Positions 8,460 to 15,794 of a stretch of DNA of 35,893 nucleotides are shown one piece after another. The notes below the pieces were generated by a model. It was given only the letters and a program-made list of their open reading frames with translations, searched no databases and was not told where the DNA came from. The DNA is from Pseudomonadota bacterium (GTDB lineage Bacteria; Pseudomonadota; Gammaproteobacteria; Steroidobacterales; Steroidobacteraceae). The number at the start of each line of letters is the position of its first letter. Position 1 is the stretch's first letter. A program made the translations under genes and the position numbers. The stretch lies in the NCBI GenBank assembly GCA_023433705.1, contig JAEYUC010000064.1:1-35893 (forward strand), in the 5' to 3' direction.

Positions 8460-9355
8460 TCCGTGTACTTCTCGGGCTCCTCGCGATTTGCGGACTCGCT
8501 CATTCCCAGGTTCGCGGTGTCTATCCAGCCGGCATGAACGCGACCAACTCCGGAAGCCTGGCCGAACCGGGGTTCGGCTATTCGAATCTCTTCCTGCTCT
8601 ACGCTCGCGACCGCTTGACCGGACAGAACGGGGAAGTCGTGCAGCGCGGACACAATTCGGTTCTCATCGACATGAACACGTTCGTGTGGGCCAGCGAAAA
8701 GACCATGCTGGGTGGCGCGCGCTACTCGGCCGCCGCGAGCCTGCCGCTCGCCAACAATTCGTTGTCGTCGGAGACGGTGGGTGCGATCAGCGGCGGCGGC
8801 GGATTTGCGGACTCTTACTACCAGCCCGCGATCCTCGGCTGGCGATTCGAACGTCTGGATGTGAAGGCGGCGTACGGATTCCTCGCGCCCACGGGCCGTT
8901 TCAACGCCGGCGCAAGCGATAACGTCGGCTCCGGATACTGGACGCACACGCTGGCGTCGGGTCAGACGATCTACGTCACGCGGGACAGACGCACCGCCCT
9001 GTCGCTCTTCGGCATGTACGAGTGGCATGGAACCCAGGAAGGCACCGGGATTCGTCCCGGAGACACGTTCAACATCGACTATTCGCTGACGCACGTATTC
9101 GCGCTGCGCAATGAAACGCAACTTCAGCTCGGCATCGTCGGTTACCAGCAGAAGCAGACCTCGAACAAGCACGGTCCGGGCATCACGCCCGAACAGATGG
9201 CGGCCCGCTACAAGGTCGATGCGCTCGGCCTCGCGGCCAGTGTGACCTTGCCGAAGCAAGGCGTGACTCTGGGCGGAAAATACTTCGAGGAATTCGCGAG
9301 CCGCTCGACGTTCGAGGGTTACTCCGTGCAGATCTCGGTGGCCATCAGATTCTGA
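8456..9355 (+). CDS. outer-membrane beta-barrel protein, MetA/phenol-degradation-like
   Basis: A 299-residue exported protein. The N-terminus MIRVLLGLLAICGLAHS is a clear Sec signal. The rest alternates hydrophobic and polar residues in the style of transmembrane beta strands and ends in a phenylalanine (SVQISVAIRF), the outer-membrane assembly signature. The GMNATNSGSLAEPGFGYSNLF start and the YGFLAPTGRF block resemble the MetA-pathway/SphA 'transporter' family found in aromatic-degradation clusters. The ATG overlaps the peroxidase stop in ATGA. Uptake or release of a hydrophobic substrate for the peroxidase is plausible but not shown. Confidence 0.8.
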   Translation: MIRVLLGLLAICGLAHSQVRGVYPAGMNATNSGSLAEPGFGYSNLFLLYARDRLTGQNGEVVQRGHNSVLIDMNTFVWASEKTMLGGARYSAAASLPLANNSLSSETVGAISGGGGFADSYYQPAILGWRFERLDVKAAYGFLAPTGRFNAGASDNVGSGYWTHTLASGQTIYVTRDRRTALSLFGMYEWHGTQEGTGIRPGDTFNIDYSLTHVFALRNETQLQLGIVGYQQKQTSNKHGPGITPEQMAARYKVDALGLAASVTLPKQGVTLGGKYFEEFASRSTFEGYSVQISVAIRF

Positions 9356-9367
9356 AAGGACGAGCTC

Positions 9368-10372
9368 ATGAAAGCGCGCACCTACAACCAGGAACATCTC
9401 TTCCGCGAGTACACGCCGGGGAAACGACGACTCAGCATCTACTGGACGTGGAGCTACCCGTGGGAATCGCAGCGCGCCACGTCGTGCATGGAGAATCGCT
9501 TCTCCACGATCACCGAAGTCCGCACGGTGCTGTGGCCCAACTATGAAACCCCGGAGTACTCCGATGCCCGATTCCTGCAGGGCATTGCGGGCACGCTCGA
9601 GCTATTTCATCGATCCACGCTCAGCTTCCAGCGGATCGCGTGCGAGGCCACGGGACATCCCGTCGCGGTGTTTCAGCGCATCGACCAGGCCGGCTATCCA
9701 CTTCCCATCGACGAACGCATCCTCGCGGACACCGATACCCTGCTCGTATTCGGCCTGGACCACCTGCCATCGGATCAGTCGGCGTCATCCGCGGAGATCG
9801 ATGCGATCCGCCGCTGGCTGGAGCGCGAAGGCACCTGCCTGCTGCTCGCGCCGCACCACGACGTCGGCTTCACGAGCGATCTCGATCAGCGCCAGATGGA
9901 ATACCGCCATCACGGCGACCGGCTCGTGCCGCGGCAACAACGTTTCGGGCAGTACACGCGCTCACTCATGAAGGCGCTCGACGTACCCGTTCACAACACG
10001 TGGGGACTGCGGCCGGCCGTGGTCAAGGGCACGAAGGAAATCGCACCGATTACCGCCTTCCGTGAGCTGGACGAGCCCGGATTGCTGAAGGGCGTCACGA
10101 CCTTCAATTTTCATCCGCACCTGCCTCACTACGAGCTCACGACGCAGGATTCGAATGCGATCCGCGTGCTGGCGCGGCAGCCCATCGATCTGGATCGTCC
10201 GCATCCATTCACGGCCACGGGCAACACCGAGCTCAACCTGTTGTTGTGGATGCCTCCGGCCGGCAAACGAGCGGGCGATATCCTGCTCGTGGATTCGACT
10301 CACTTCACGACGTTGTTCGGCGGCACGGACAGCCTCGAGAACCTCTGGCGGAACCTCGCGACGATGAGATGA
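9368..10372 (+). CDS. unrecognised protein with possible GATase-like fold
   Basis: I do not recognise this 334-residue protein; no signal peptide or membrane segment is visible. The N-terminus is rich in aromatic residues (IYWTWSYPWES, about 24-34). The middle (about residues 117-170) reads as a Rossmann-like strand-helix-strand unit: ILADTDTLLVFGLDHL, then a helix with IDAIRRWLEREG, then TCLLLAPHHDVG. That resembles class I glutamine-amidotransferase-like or DUF4350-type folds, but no catalytic Cys is seen at the expected elbow. Histidines are frequent in the second half (FNFHPHLPHYE), so metal binding is possible. AAAGGA lies 7 bases before the ATG and only 12 bases separate it from the barrel gene, so it closes a four-gene operon. 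Confidence 0.7.
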   Translation: MKARTYNQEHLFREYTPGKRRLSIYWTWSYPWESQRATSCMENRFSTITEVRTVLWPNYETPEYSDARFLQGIAGTLELFHRSTLSFQRIACEATGHPVAVFQRIDQAGYPLPIDERILADTDTLLVFGLDHLPSDQSASSAEIDAIRRWLEREGTCLLLAPHHDVGFTSDLDQRQMEYRHHGDRLVPRQQRFGQYTRSLMKALDVPVHNTWGLRPAVVKGTKEIAPITAFRELDEPGLLKGVTTFNFHPHLPHYELTTQDSNAIRVLARQPIDLDRPHPFTATGNTELNLLLWMPPAGKRAGDILLVDSTHFTTLFGGTDSLENLWRNLATMR

Positions 10373-10378
10373 GTCGTC

Positions 10379-11710
10379 TCAGGGCTGCTTGTAGATCTTG
10401 CCGTCTTTCATGATGACGAGGAGTTTCGACTGATCCGCGAGCAGATCGAGATTCGCGAGTGGATCGCCATCCACCAGCAGCAGGTCCGCGAGTGCGCCCT
10501 CTTCGACGACGCCCAACTTCCCCGGATAAGGATCGCGCGGCCCGGACAACTTGAGCAGCTGCGCATTCGTGGATGTCGCCATCGTGAGCACTTCCGCGGG
10601 CGCGAACCACTTGCGCATCTTGGTGAGCTCATTGATCTGGCGCGGCGCATTCTCGGCCGAGAACAACAGGTCGGTGCCCCACGCCATCTTGATCCTGTGT
10701 TTCTTCACGAGCGCGATCGTGTTCTCGGTGCCGGCGAACACCTGCAATTGCCGCGCGCGGCTCGTCGGCGCCACGGGTGACGCGGCCTCGTCGTCGAGGA
10801 ACGCCTGGAAACTCAGCCAGATGCCGCGCTTCGCGATCATCTGCGCGGTCGCATCGTCCATCAGGTGTCCATGATCGATCACCTTGACGCCCGCGTTGAT
10901 CGCGCGCTGGATCGCGGCGGGTGTATACGCGTGCACGCAGACGTACGTTCCCCAGTTCTCCGCCGCCTGCACCGCGGCGCGCAACTCTTCCTCGGTGAAC
11001 GTCGACACGTCGAGCGGACTGTGCGGCGATGCGACTCCGCCACCGGCGGTGAGCTTGATCTGCGATGCGCCGAGCAACAGTTGCTCGCGCACGCGCAGCC
11101 GCACTTCGTCGGGAGAGTCCGCGACCATGCTGCCACCCATGACCTCCATGCGTGACAGCTCGCCCTTGCGCCGCGGTAGTTCGGGCGGGCTGCGGAAGTC
11201 TCCGTGACCGCCGGTGATCGTGATGATCGCGCCCGATGGATAGATGCGCGGCCCGCGCGCTATTCCCATGTCGATGGCGCGCTTCAACCCGAAGGCAGGT
11301 CCGCCGAGATCGCGCACCGTCGTGAATCCCCGCATGAGCACCGCCTCGGCCTGCGCCGACGCCACGAGGTTGATGAAACCGACATCCCCGTTGAGCATCG
11401 CTTCGGGCGTGAGGCCCACCAGCATCGTGTGCCAGTGGTTGTCGATGAGGCCCGGCATCAGCGTGCGGCCATTGCCGGCGATGCGCTGCACGGACAGGTC
11501 GGGCCCGACGGCGGGCGCGGCGGAAATCTCCTTGATGAGATTGCCGACGACGAGCACGCTGGTCGGGCCGGACAACTTGCCACCGCTTCCGTCGAAGACC
11601 CGTACGTTTTCGAACAGGACGGCGTTGGCGGGCGGACTTTGCGCGGCCGTGCTCGAAAGCCAGCCGACCAGCAACAAGCCACCGAACAACTTGAACGTTG
11701 CGCGATTCAT
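10379..11710 (-). CDS. exported metal-dependent amidohydrolase
   Basis: A 443-residue amidohydrolase-superfamily enzyme of the imidazolonepropionase / Xaa-Pro dipeptidase-like group. Metal-site elements are visible in order: NHWH at the first beta strand (HxH), the carboxylated-lysine candidate in QIKLTAGGG, His in CVHAYTP, His in IDHGH, and Asp in AWGTDLLF. The N-terminus MNRATFKLFGGLLLVGW with a following SSTAAQ is a Sec signal, so the enzyme is probably periplasmic. The start at 11710 is preferred over an upstream in-frame GTG at 11740 because it begins directly with the signal peptide; neither has a strong ribosome site. Substrate is not predictable; dipeptides or other amides are known in this group. 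It converges with the DyP cluster, stop to stop within 6 bases. Confidence 0.82.
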   Translation of the reverse strand: MNRATFKLFGGLLLVGWLSSTAAQSPPANAVLFENVRVFDGSGGKLSGPTSVLVVGNLIKEISAAPAVGPDLSVQRIAGNGRTLMPGLIDNHWHTMLVGLTPEAMLNGDVGFINLVASAQAEAVLMRGFTTVRDLGGPAFGLKRAIDMGIARGPRIYPSGAIITITGGHGDFRSPPELPRRKGELSRMEVMGGSMVADSPDEVRLRVREQLLLGASQIKLTAGGGVASPHSPLDVSTFTEEELRAAVQAAENWGTYVCVHAYTPAAIQRAINAGVKVIDHGHLMDDATAQMIAKRGIWLSFQAFLDDEAASPVAPTSRARQLQVFAGTENTIALVKKHRIKMAWGTDLLFSAENAPRQINELTKMRKWFAPAEVLTMATSTNAQLLKLSGPRDPYPGKLGVVEEGALADLLLVDGDPLANLDLLADQSKLLVIMKDGKIYKQP

Positions 11711-11714
11711 GCGG

Positions 11715-11729
11715 GGCCGATCATCGGCC
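11715..11729. promoter_or_regulatory. perfect 15-base palindrome upstream of the amidohydrolase
   Basis: GGCCGAT-C-ATCGGCC lies 4 bases before the amidohydrolase start, in the 91-base divergent gap shared with the patatin gene. Its position would suit an operator or a 5'-leader hairpin. In DNA this GC-rich a chance origin is possible. Confidence 0.3.
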
Positions 11730-11801
11730 AGCCCTCCCACGCGGGACCATGAGACTAAGGGTCACTTTGCGCGAACCGCGCGACGTCTCACTCTCGCCCC
11801 C

Positions 11802-14057
11802 ATGGCCAGGTCTCCGCGAAGCGGGATGTGGGTGTGCGTCATCGCGCTGGCGCTGGCGGTATCGGCCAACGTTTCGCCGGCACAGACCCCGGAAGGATCC
11901 TCACGCCCGCGCATCGGCCTGGTGCTCGCGGGCGGCGGCGCAAAGGGCGGCGCGCACGTCGGCGTGCTCAAGGTGCTCGAAGAGCTGCACGTGCCCGTCG
12001 ACTGCATCGCCGGCACGAGCATGGGCGCGCTGGTCGGCGGCGGCTACGCGTCCGGCATCCCGGCCGCCGACCTCGAAAAGTTCGTCACGACCATCGACTG
12101 GAAGAAGGTCGTGGGCAGCCAGGGTCGCCGCGAGCTCGAGCCCATCGAGCAGAAACGCGCGGGCGCGACCTACAGCAACGAGTTCGAGTTCGGTCTCGAC
12201 CAGGGCGCGCTGCACGTCCCCGGTGGCCTCGTGAACACGAGCAACGTCGAAGACCTGTTGCGCAGCTATGTCGCAAGCGCGCGGCTCGAAACCAATTTCG
12301 ACCGGCTGCCGATTCCCTACCGCGCCGTGGCCACGGACATGGTGACAGGCCGCATGGTCGTGCTGCGCGACGGCGATCTCGCGACCGCGATGCGCGCGAG
12401 CATGGCGATTCCGGGCGCATTCGCACCCGTGCTCATGAACGACATGATCCTCTCCGACGGCGGCCTCGTGCGGAACATTCCGATCGACGTCGCGCGCGGG
12501 TTGTGCGCCGACGTCGTGATCGTCGTGAATCTCGTGGAGCCGGCCGTGGATCCGCAGCGACTGCAGAACGCGCTGCAACTCCTGGGCCGCACGATGGACG
12601 TCATGATCGAGGCCAACGAGCAATTGCAGCTGCAGACGATGGGCCCCGGCGACGTGCGCATAGACGTGCACATGGGAACGATCACCACCGCGGATTTCGA
12701 ACGCGTCCCCGAAACGATCCCGCTCGGTGAAGCCGCCGCGCGCGCGCAGGCGCAGGCATTGGCGCACTACTCCATGCCGGCCGCGGCATACGAAGCCTGG
12801 CGCAAGCGGGTGACCACGTCGCAGGACATCCAGGCCCACCTTGCCGGCGTGCGTTTCGAGGGCTTGAAACACGTGAACCCCGAGTACCTCGCCTCGCTCG
12901 ATCGCGTGCAGCCGGGCGACGTCGTCGACAGCGCCGCGATCAGCCGCGAAGCGCAACGCATGTCGGTGCTGCAGGATCTCGACTCGGTCGGTTACCGGCT
13001 CGACGGCGAACGCGCTTCGCCCACCCTCACCTGGCTGCCGCGCGAGAAGGTCTACGGGCCCAACTACCTCAAGTTCGACCTCGGACTGTACGCGTCCGTC
13101 GAAGGCGACCTCACGTTCGGCCTCTACGGCCGCCACGTGCGGACCTGGGTGAATCCGCTCGGCGCGCAGTGGCGCAACGAGATCCAGTTCGGCGGCCAAC
13201 AACTCGTCGCCACCAGTTTCTACCAGCCGCTCGACGTCGCGCAGCGCTGGTTCATCGAGCCGCGCGCCGCCTACTCGCGCTCCATCGAAGACGTCTTCCT
13301 CGACGACGAGCGCATCTCGCGATACTCGTTCCGCGACGCCAGCGGTCAGATCGACGTCGGCGCCAACATCGGTCCTTACGCACAGCTGCGACTTGGATAC
13401 CTCTACGACCAGCGCGACATCGAGGTCGATATCGGCTCCACGCTGATGCCCGAAAACTCGCCCGTCGACGCCGGACTGATTCTCGGCGCGCAATACGACA
13501 GCCGCGACTCGGGCTTCAGCCCCACCCGCGGCATGACCGCGGCGCTAGAGTACATCTTTGCCGACGATGCGCTCGGCGGCGACCGCGGCTGGGAGCGCGC
13601 CGAGCTCGGCGTCGGTCTCGCGGTGCCGTTCCGTCGCGACGTATTGTGGGTCACGGCCGCGGGCGGAACAGACCTGCGCAACGATCTGCCACCCGACCGG
13701 GCGTTCGCGCTCGGGGGCCCGGGCAGTTTTCCGGGGCTCGAGCTCGGCGAGCTGCGCGTCGGCAGCTACTGGACCATCGGCACGAGTTATCTCTGGAACG
13801 TCAAGGAGATCATGCCGATCAAGAATTTCGCGCTGTATGTCGGCGGGCGAATCGTCGGCGGCGCCGTCTACGACCGCATCGACACGGGTCGCACCGGCGA
13901 GTTGTACGGCGGCTCGGTGTTCCTGACGGGACGCACGATGTTCGGGCCGCTGACACTCGGAGTCGGCGCGACTTCCACGGAATCCTGGAGCGCGTGGCTC
14001 AGCATCGGCCGGCCGCTCGGCCACGGCACGATCCTGGAGCGCGGCATCTTTCAGTAG
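11802..14057 (+). CDS. patatin-like phospholipase with POTRA and outer-membrane barrel (PlpD-like, type Vd)
   Basis: A 751-residue secreted lipase. The signal peptide (about 1-27, hydrophobic core WVCVIALALAV) is followed by a patatin domain (about 37-325) with oxyanion hole GGGAKGG (44-50), nucleophile Ser73 in GTSMG and catalytic Asp219 in SDGG, i.e. the Ser-Asp dyad is intact. Next comes a POTRA-like segment (about 345-420, VRFEGLKHVNPEYL ... PGDVV) and a BamA/Omp85-type barrel to the C-terminus. This order is that of Pseudomonas aeruginosa PlpD, a type Vd autotransporter with phospholipase A1 activity, and the length (PlpD is about 730) agrees. The start at 11802 gives an n-region MARSPRSG; ATG 11826 is an alternative. 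Divergent from the amidohydrolase. Confidence 0.9.
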   Translation: MARSPRSGMWVCVIALALAVSANVSPAQTPEGSSRPRIGLVLAGGGAKGGAHVGVLKVLEELHVPVDCIAGTSMGALVGGGYASGIPAADLEKFVTTIDWKKVVGSQGRRELEPIEQKRAGATYSNEFEFGLDQGALHVPGGLVNTSNVEDLLRSYVASARLETNFDRLPIPYRAVATDMVTGRMVVLRDGDLATAMRASMAIPGAFAPVLMNDMILSDGGLVRNIPIDVARGLCADVVIVVNLVEPAVDPQRLQNALQLLGRTMDVMIEANEQLQLQTMGPGDVRIDVHMGTITTADFERVPETIPLGEAAARAQAQALAHYSMPAAAYEAWRKRVTTSQDIQAHLAGVRFEGLKHVNPEYLASLDRVQPGDVVDSAAISREAQRMSVLQDLDSVGYRLDGERASPTLTWLPREKVYGPNYLKFDLGLYASVEGDLTFGLYGRHVRTWVNPLGAQWRNEIQFGGQQLVATSFYQPLDVAQRWFIEPRAAYSRSIEDVFLDDERISRYSFRDASGQIDVGANIGPYAQLRLGYLYDQRDIEVDIGSTLMPENSPVDAGLILGAQYDSRDSGFSPTRGMTAALEYIFADDALGGDRGWERAELGVGLAVPFRRDVLWVTAAGGTDLRNDLPPDRAFALGGPGSFPGLELGELRVGSYWTIGTSYLWNVKEIMPIKNFALYVGGRIVGGAVYDRIDTGRTGELYGGSVFLTGRTMFGPLTLGVGATSTESWSAWLSIGRPLGHGTILERGIFQ

Positions 14058-14100
14058 GTGGGGATAGCGGTGCCGGTGTAAAAAGTGGGGATTGCATTCG
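14058..14100. repeat. short repeated GTGGGGAT motif between convergent genes
   Basis: The 43-base gap between the patatin and DUF202 stops holds GTGGGGATAGCGG and, about 30 bases later, AAAAAGTGGGGATTGC, two direct copies of GTGGGGAT. The A-run followed by GTGGGGA resembles degenerate remnants of short interspersed repeats found at gene ends in many gammaproteobacteria. No hairpin terminator is evident. Confidence 0.3.
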
Positions 14101-14760
14101 TCAGGCCAGCGGCCCGATCCTGAACATGATGCTCGCGACCACGGCCAGTCCGAGCACGAGCAGCACCAGCGCCGTGAGCAGCGTGAGCGAAATCGGATAA
14201 CCGCTCTCCGCGTGGATCAGTCCCGAGTCGCGCATCGTGCTGCGCGTGTGACGCAACTCGCGCATGAAGGCCAGGTGGTAGAAGATCCCGCCCGTCAGCA
14301 GGATGACGCCGAGCGCCACGAGCGCGGTGCCGAAGTGCCGCGATGCGCCGAGGTCCGTGATGAGTCCCGACTCGACCAGCTTCTTGAGTACCTGGTAGAT
14401 CGTGAACCCGAAGCCGATCATCGACAGCGAAGTGCGGATGAAGGACATCAGCGTGCGCTCGGCGCTCAGGCGCGTGCGCTGGAACGACATGCCCGTCCGC
14501 CGCATCGACATCTCGGTGCGGTTCACGGACAAGTTGGTACGCAGCTTCGACAGGTCGGTGCGGTATTCGGACAGCTGCGTACGGTGCTCGGAGAGGCCGG
14601 TCCGGTGGTTAGACAACCCCGTCCGGTAGTGCGAATACGCCACGGAGGCCGCGTCGGGGTTCGATTCGTCGACGTCCGGAAGTGGCGGCACCGGTTCTTC
14701 GGGCACGTGCGGCGGGCGCACCGGTTCCTCGTCCGCCGCGGATGCGATGGTTGCGCTCAT
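14101..14760 (-). CDS. DUF202 membrane protein with ten N-terminal RTxLS heptads
   Basis: A 219-residue inner-membrane protein of unknown function. A proline- and acid-rich cytosolic leader (1-44) is followed by ten consecutive seven-residue repeats of form xRTx[LM]Sx (residues 45-114). The last two (ERTLMSF, IRTSLSM) are the conserved start of the DUF202 domain and run directly into its first membrane helix (IGFGFTIYQVL); two further helices lie at about 138-160 and 190-212. The start at 14760 is supported by GAAGG 7 bases upstream; an upstream in-frame start at 14796 has no such site. It is the last gene of a minus-strand group after the isochorismatase-like gene (56-base gap). Confidence 0.85.
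   Translation of the reverse strand: MSATIASAADEEPVRPPHVPEEPVPPLPDVDESNPDAASVAYSHYRTGLSNHRTGLSEHRTQLSEYRTDLSKLRTNLSVNRTEMSMRRTGMSFQRTRLSAERTLMSFIRTSLSMIGFGFTIYQVLKKLVESGLITDLGASRHFGTALVALGVILLTGGIFYHLAFMRELRHTRSTMRDSGLIHAESGYPISLTLLTALVLLVLGLAVVASIMFRIGPLA
14419..14628 (-). repeat. ten 21-base / seven-residue tandem repeats in the DUF202 gene
   Basis: Ten in-frame units of 21 bases encode YRTGLSN, HRTGLSE, HRTQLSE, YRTDLSK, LRTNLSV, NRTEMSM, RRTGMSF, QRTRLSA, ERTLMSF and IRTSLSM. Arg, Thr, Leu/Met and Ser are invariant or nearly so, while flanking positions vary. At DNA level the copies share cgg/cgc-acg and ctg/atg-tcg codons but have diverged, so selection acts on the protein pattern. Confidence 0.9.
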
Positions 14761-14816
14761 CGCGAAACCTTCGCCTCGTGACCGGGACGTCGACAATCGG
14801 TCGTAAGTCCTATCGT

Positions 14817-15395
14817 TCAGAACCTCACGGACGACGCCGAGCGCGGCGTCCTCCCGCTCAGCACGTCGCGCAGGTTGGTGAGCATGGCGCGGCGCGCGGA
14901 AACCGACACGCCCGCGATGCAGTCGACCGGAACGACGAGACGGAATCCCTGAGTGTGCGCGTCGCAGGCCGTGATCCAGACGCAGCTTTCCGCGGAGACA
15001 CCCGCGAGGATCAATGTGTCCACACGCAGATCGTCCAGCAGCGCCGCGAGCGGCGTGCCGAAGAACGCGGAATGCCGGGGCTTGAGGATGATGTAGTCGG
15101 ATTCGACCGGGGAGAGCGAGCGCACCAGCGCCGAGCCCGGACGGCGCGGATCGGTGCAGCGCGCAATCAATGCCGCGGAGTCGCTGCGCCAGCGGCCGAC
15201 GGTATCGTTCGCGTAGATGACGGGAATGCCGGCGCGTCTCGCCTTCGAGAGCAGCGCGCGGATCGCGGGCGCCTGCCGCGCGAGTGCGCGCCGCACCCGC
15301 GGGCCATCGGGATACGCGAAATCCGTGATGACATCGAGCAGGAGCAACGCGGTCCGGCCGCGGGCCCTTGGTCGGGGCGCGAGACCGCGCTGCAT
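14817..15395 (-). CDS. isochorismatase-like cysteine hydrolase
   Basis: A 192-residue member of the isochorismatase/nicotinamidase superfamily. The catalytic triad is visible: Asp21 in LLLLDVITDF, Lys in ILKPRHSAF, and Cys in GVSAESCVWIT preceded by the cis-peptide-type GVS turn. These enzymes hydrolyse amides or vinyl ethers (nicotinamide, N-carbamoyl compounds, isochorismate); specificity cannot be read here, and the absence of a clear DxHxxxH metal site makes nicotinamidase less likely. AGGGA lies upstream of the ATG. It starts 10 bases after the DUF6496 gene and precedes the DUF202 gene, so the three probably form an operon. Confidence 0.85.
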   Translation of the reverse strand: MQRGLAPRPRARGRTALLLLDVITDFAYPDGPRVRRALARQAPAIRALLSKARRAGIPVIYANDTVGRWRSDSAALIARCTDPRRPGSALVRSLSPVESDYIILKPRHSAFFGTPLAALLDDLRVDTLILAGVSAESCVWITACDAHTQGFRLVVPVDCIAGVSVSARRAMLTNLRDVLSGRTPRSASSVRF

Positions 15396-15405
15396 CTAAC
15401 GGTCC

Positions 15406-15639
15406 CTACTTCTTTTTCGCGCTCGTGCGTTTGCGCGTGCTCGTCGAACGACGACGTCCGCCGCTCGAGCGTGACGGCACCTTGCCGCCGGCGCGCCGCG
15501 CCTCGGACAGTCCGATCGCAATCGCCTGCTTGCGGCTCGTCACCTTCTTGCCCGAGCTTCCGCTGCGCAGGGTGCCGCGCTTTTTCTCGCGCATGACCTT
15601 CTCGACTTTCTGCTGCGCCTTCTTGCCGTATCTCGCCAT
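15406..15639 (-). CDS. small basic DUF6496 family protein
   Basis: A 77-residue, extremely basic protein (Lys and Arg make up about a third of residues). The N-terminal MARYGKKAQQKVEKVMREKK and the GxxxxKKVTSRKQAIAIGLSEARRAGGKVP block are characteristic of DUF6496 proteins. The C-terminal tail is a low-complexity Ser/Arg/Lys run like histone H1 or AlgP tails, suggesting nucleic-acid binding, though no activity is known to me. The ATG at 15639 has a perfect AGGAGG 8 bases upstream; a GTG at 15648 is in frame but would overlap the ribosome site. First gene of a minus-strand group. Confidence 0.85.
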   Translation of the reverse strand: MARYGKKAQQKVEKVMREKKRGTLRSGSSGKKVTSRKQAIAIGLSEARRAGGKVPSRSSGGRRRSTSTRKRTSAKKK

Positions 15640-15794
15640 GATGCTCACCTCCTGGCGACACGATGCGCTGCGACTGGCTAGCCGGATGTAGGCTCACGCC
15701 GCCGTGTCGCGTCGGCGTTGCACGAACGGACCCAATGTCGACTTACAATCGCAGGTGCTCGCGCACCTCGCGCGCGACTCCAGGATGGACGCAC
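15640..15794. promoter_or_regulatory. divergent gap between DUF6496 gene and GH3 gene
   Basis: In this 155-base region a good plus-strand -10 box TACAAT (15744-15749) is visible, with TTGCAC at 15718-15723 as the nearest -35-like element, but the 20-base spacing is longer than usual. No clear minus-strand promoter was found. The promoter assignment is therefore tentative. Confidence 0.3.

Noticed and set aside
11901..13493. 530-codon open frame antisense to the patatin gene
   Set aside because: The sense frame carries the complete PlpD-like motif set; the antisense product has none.
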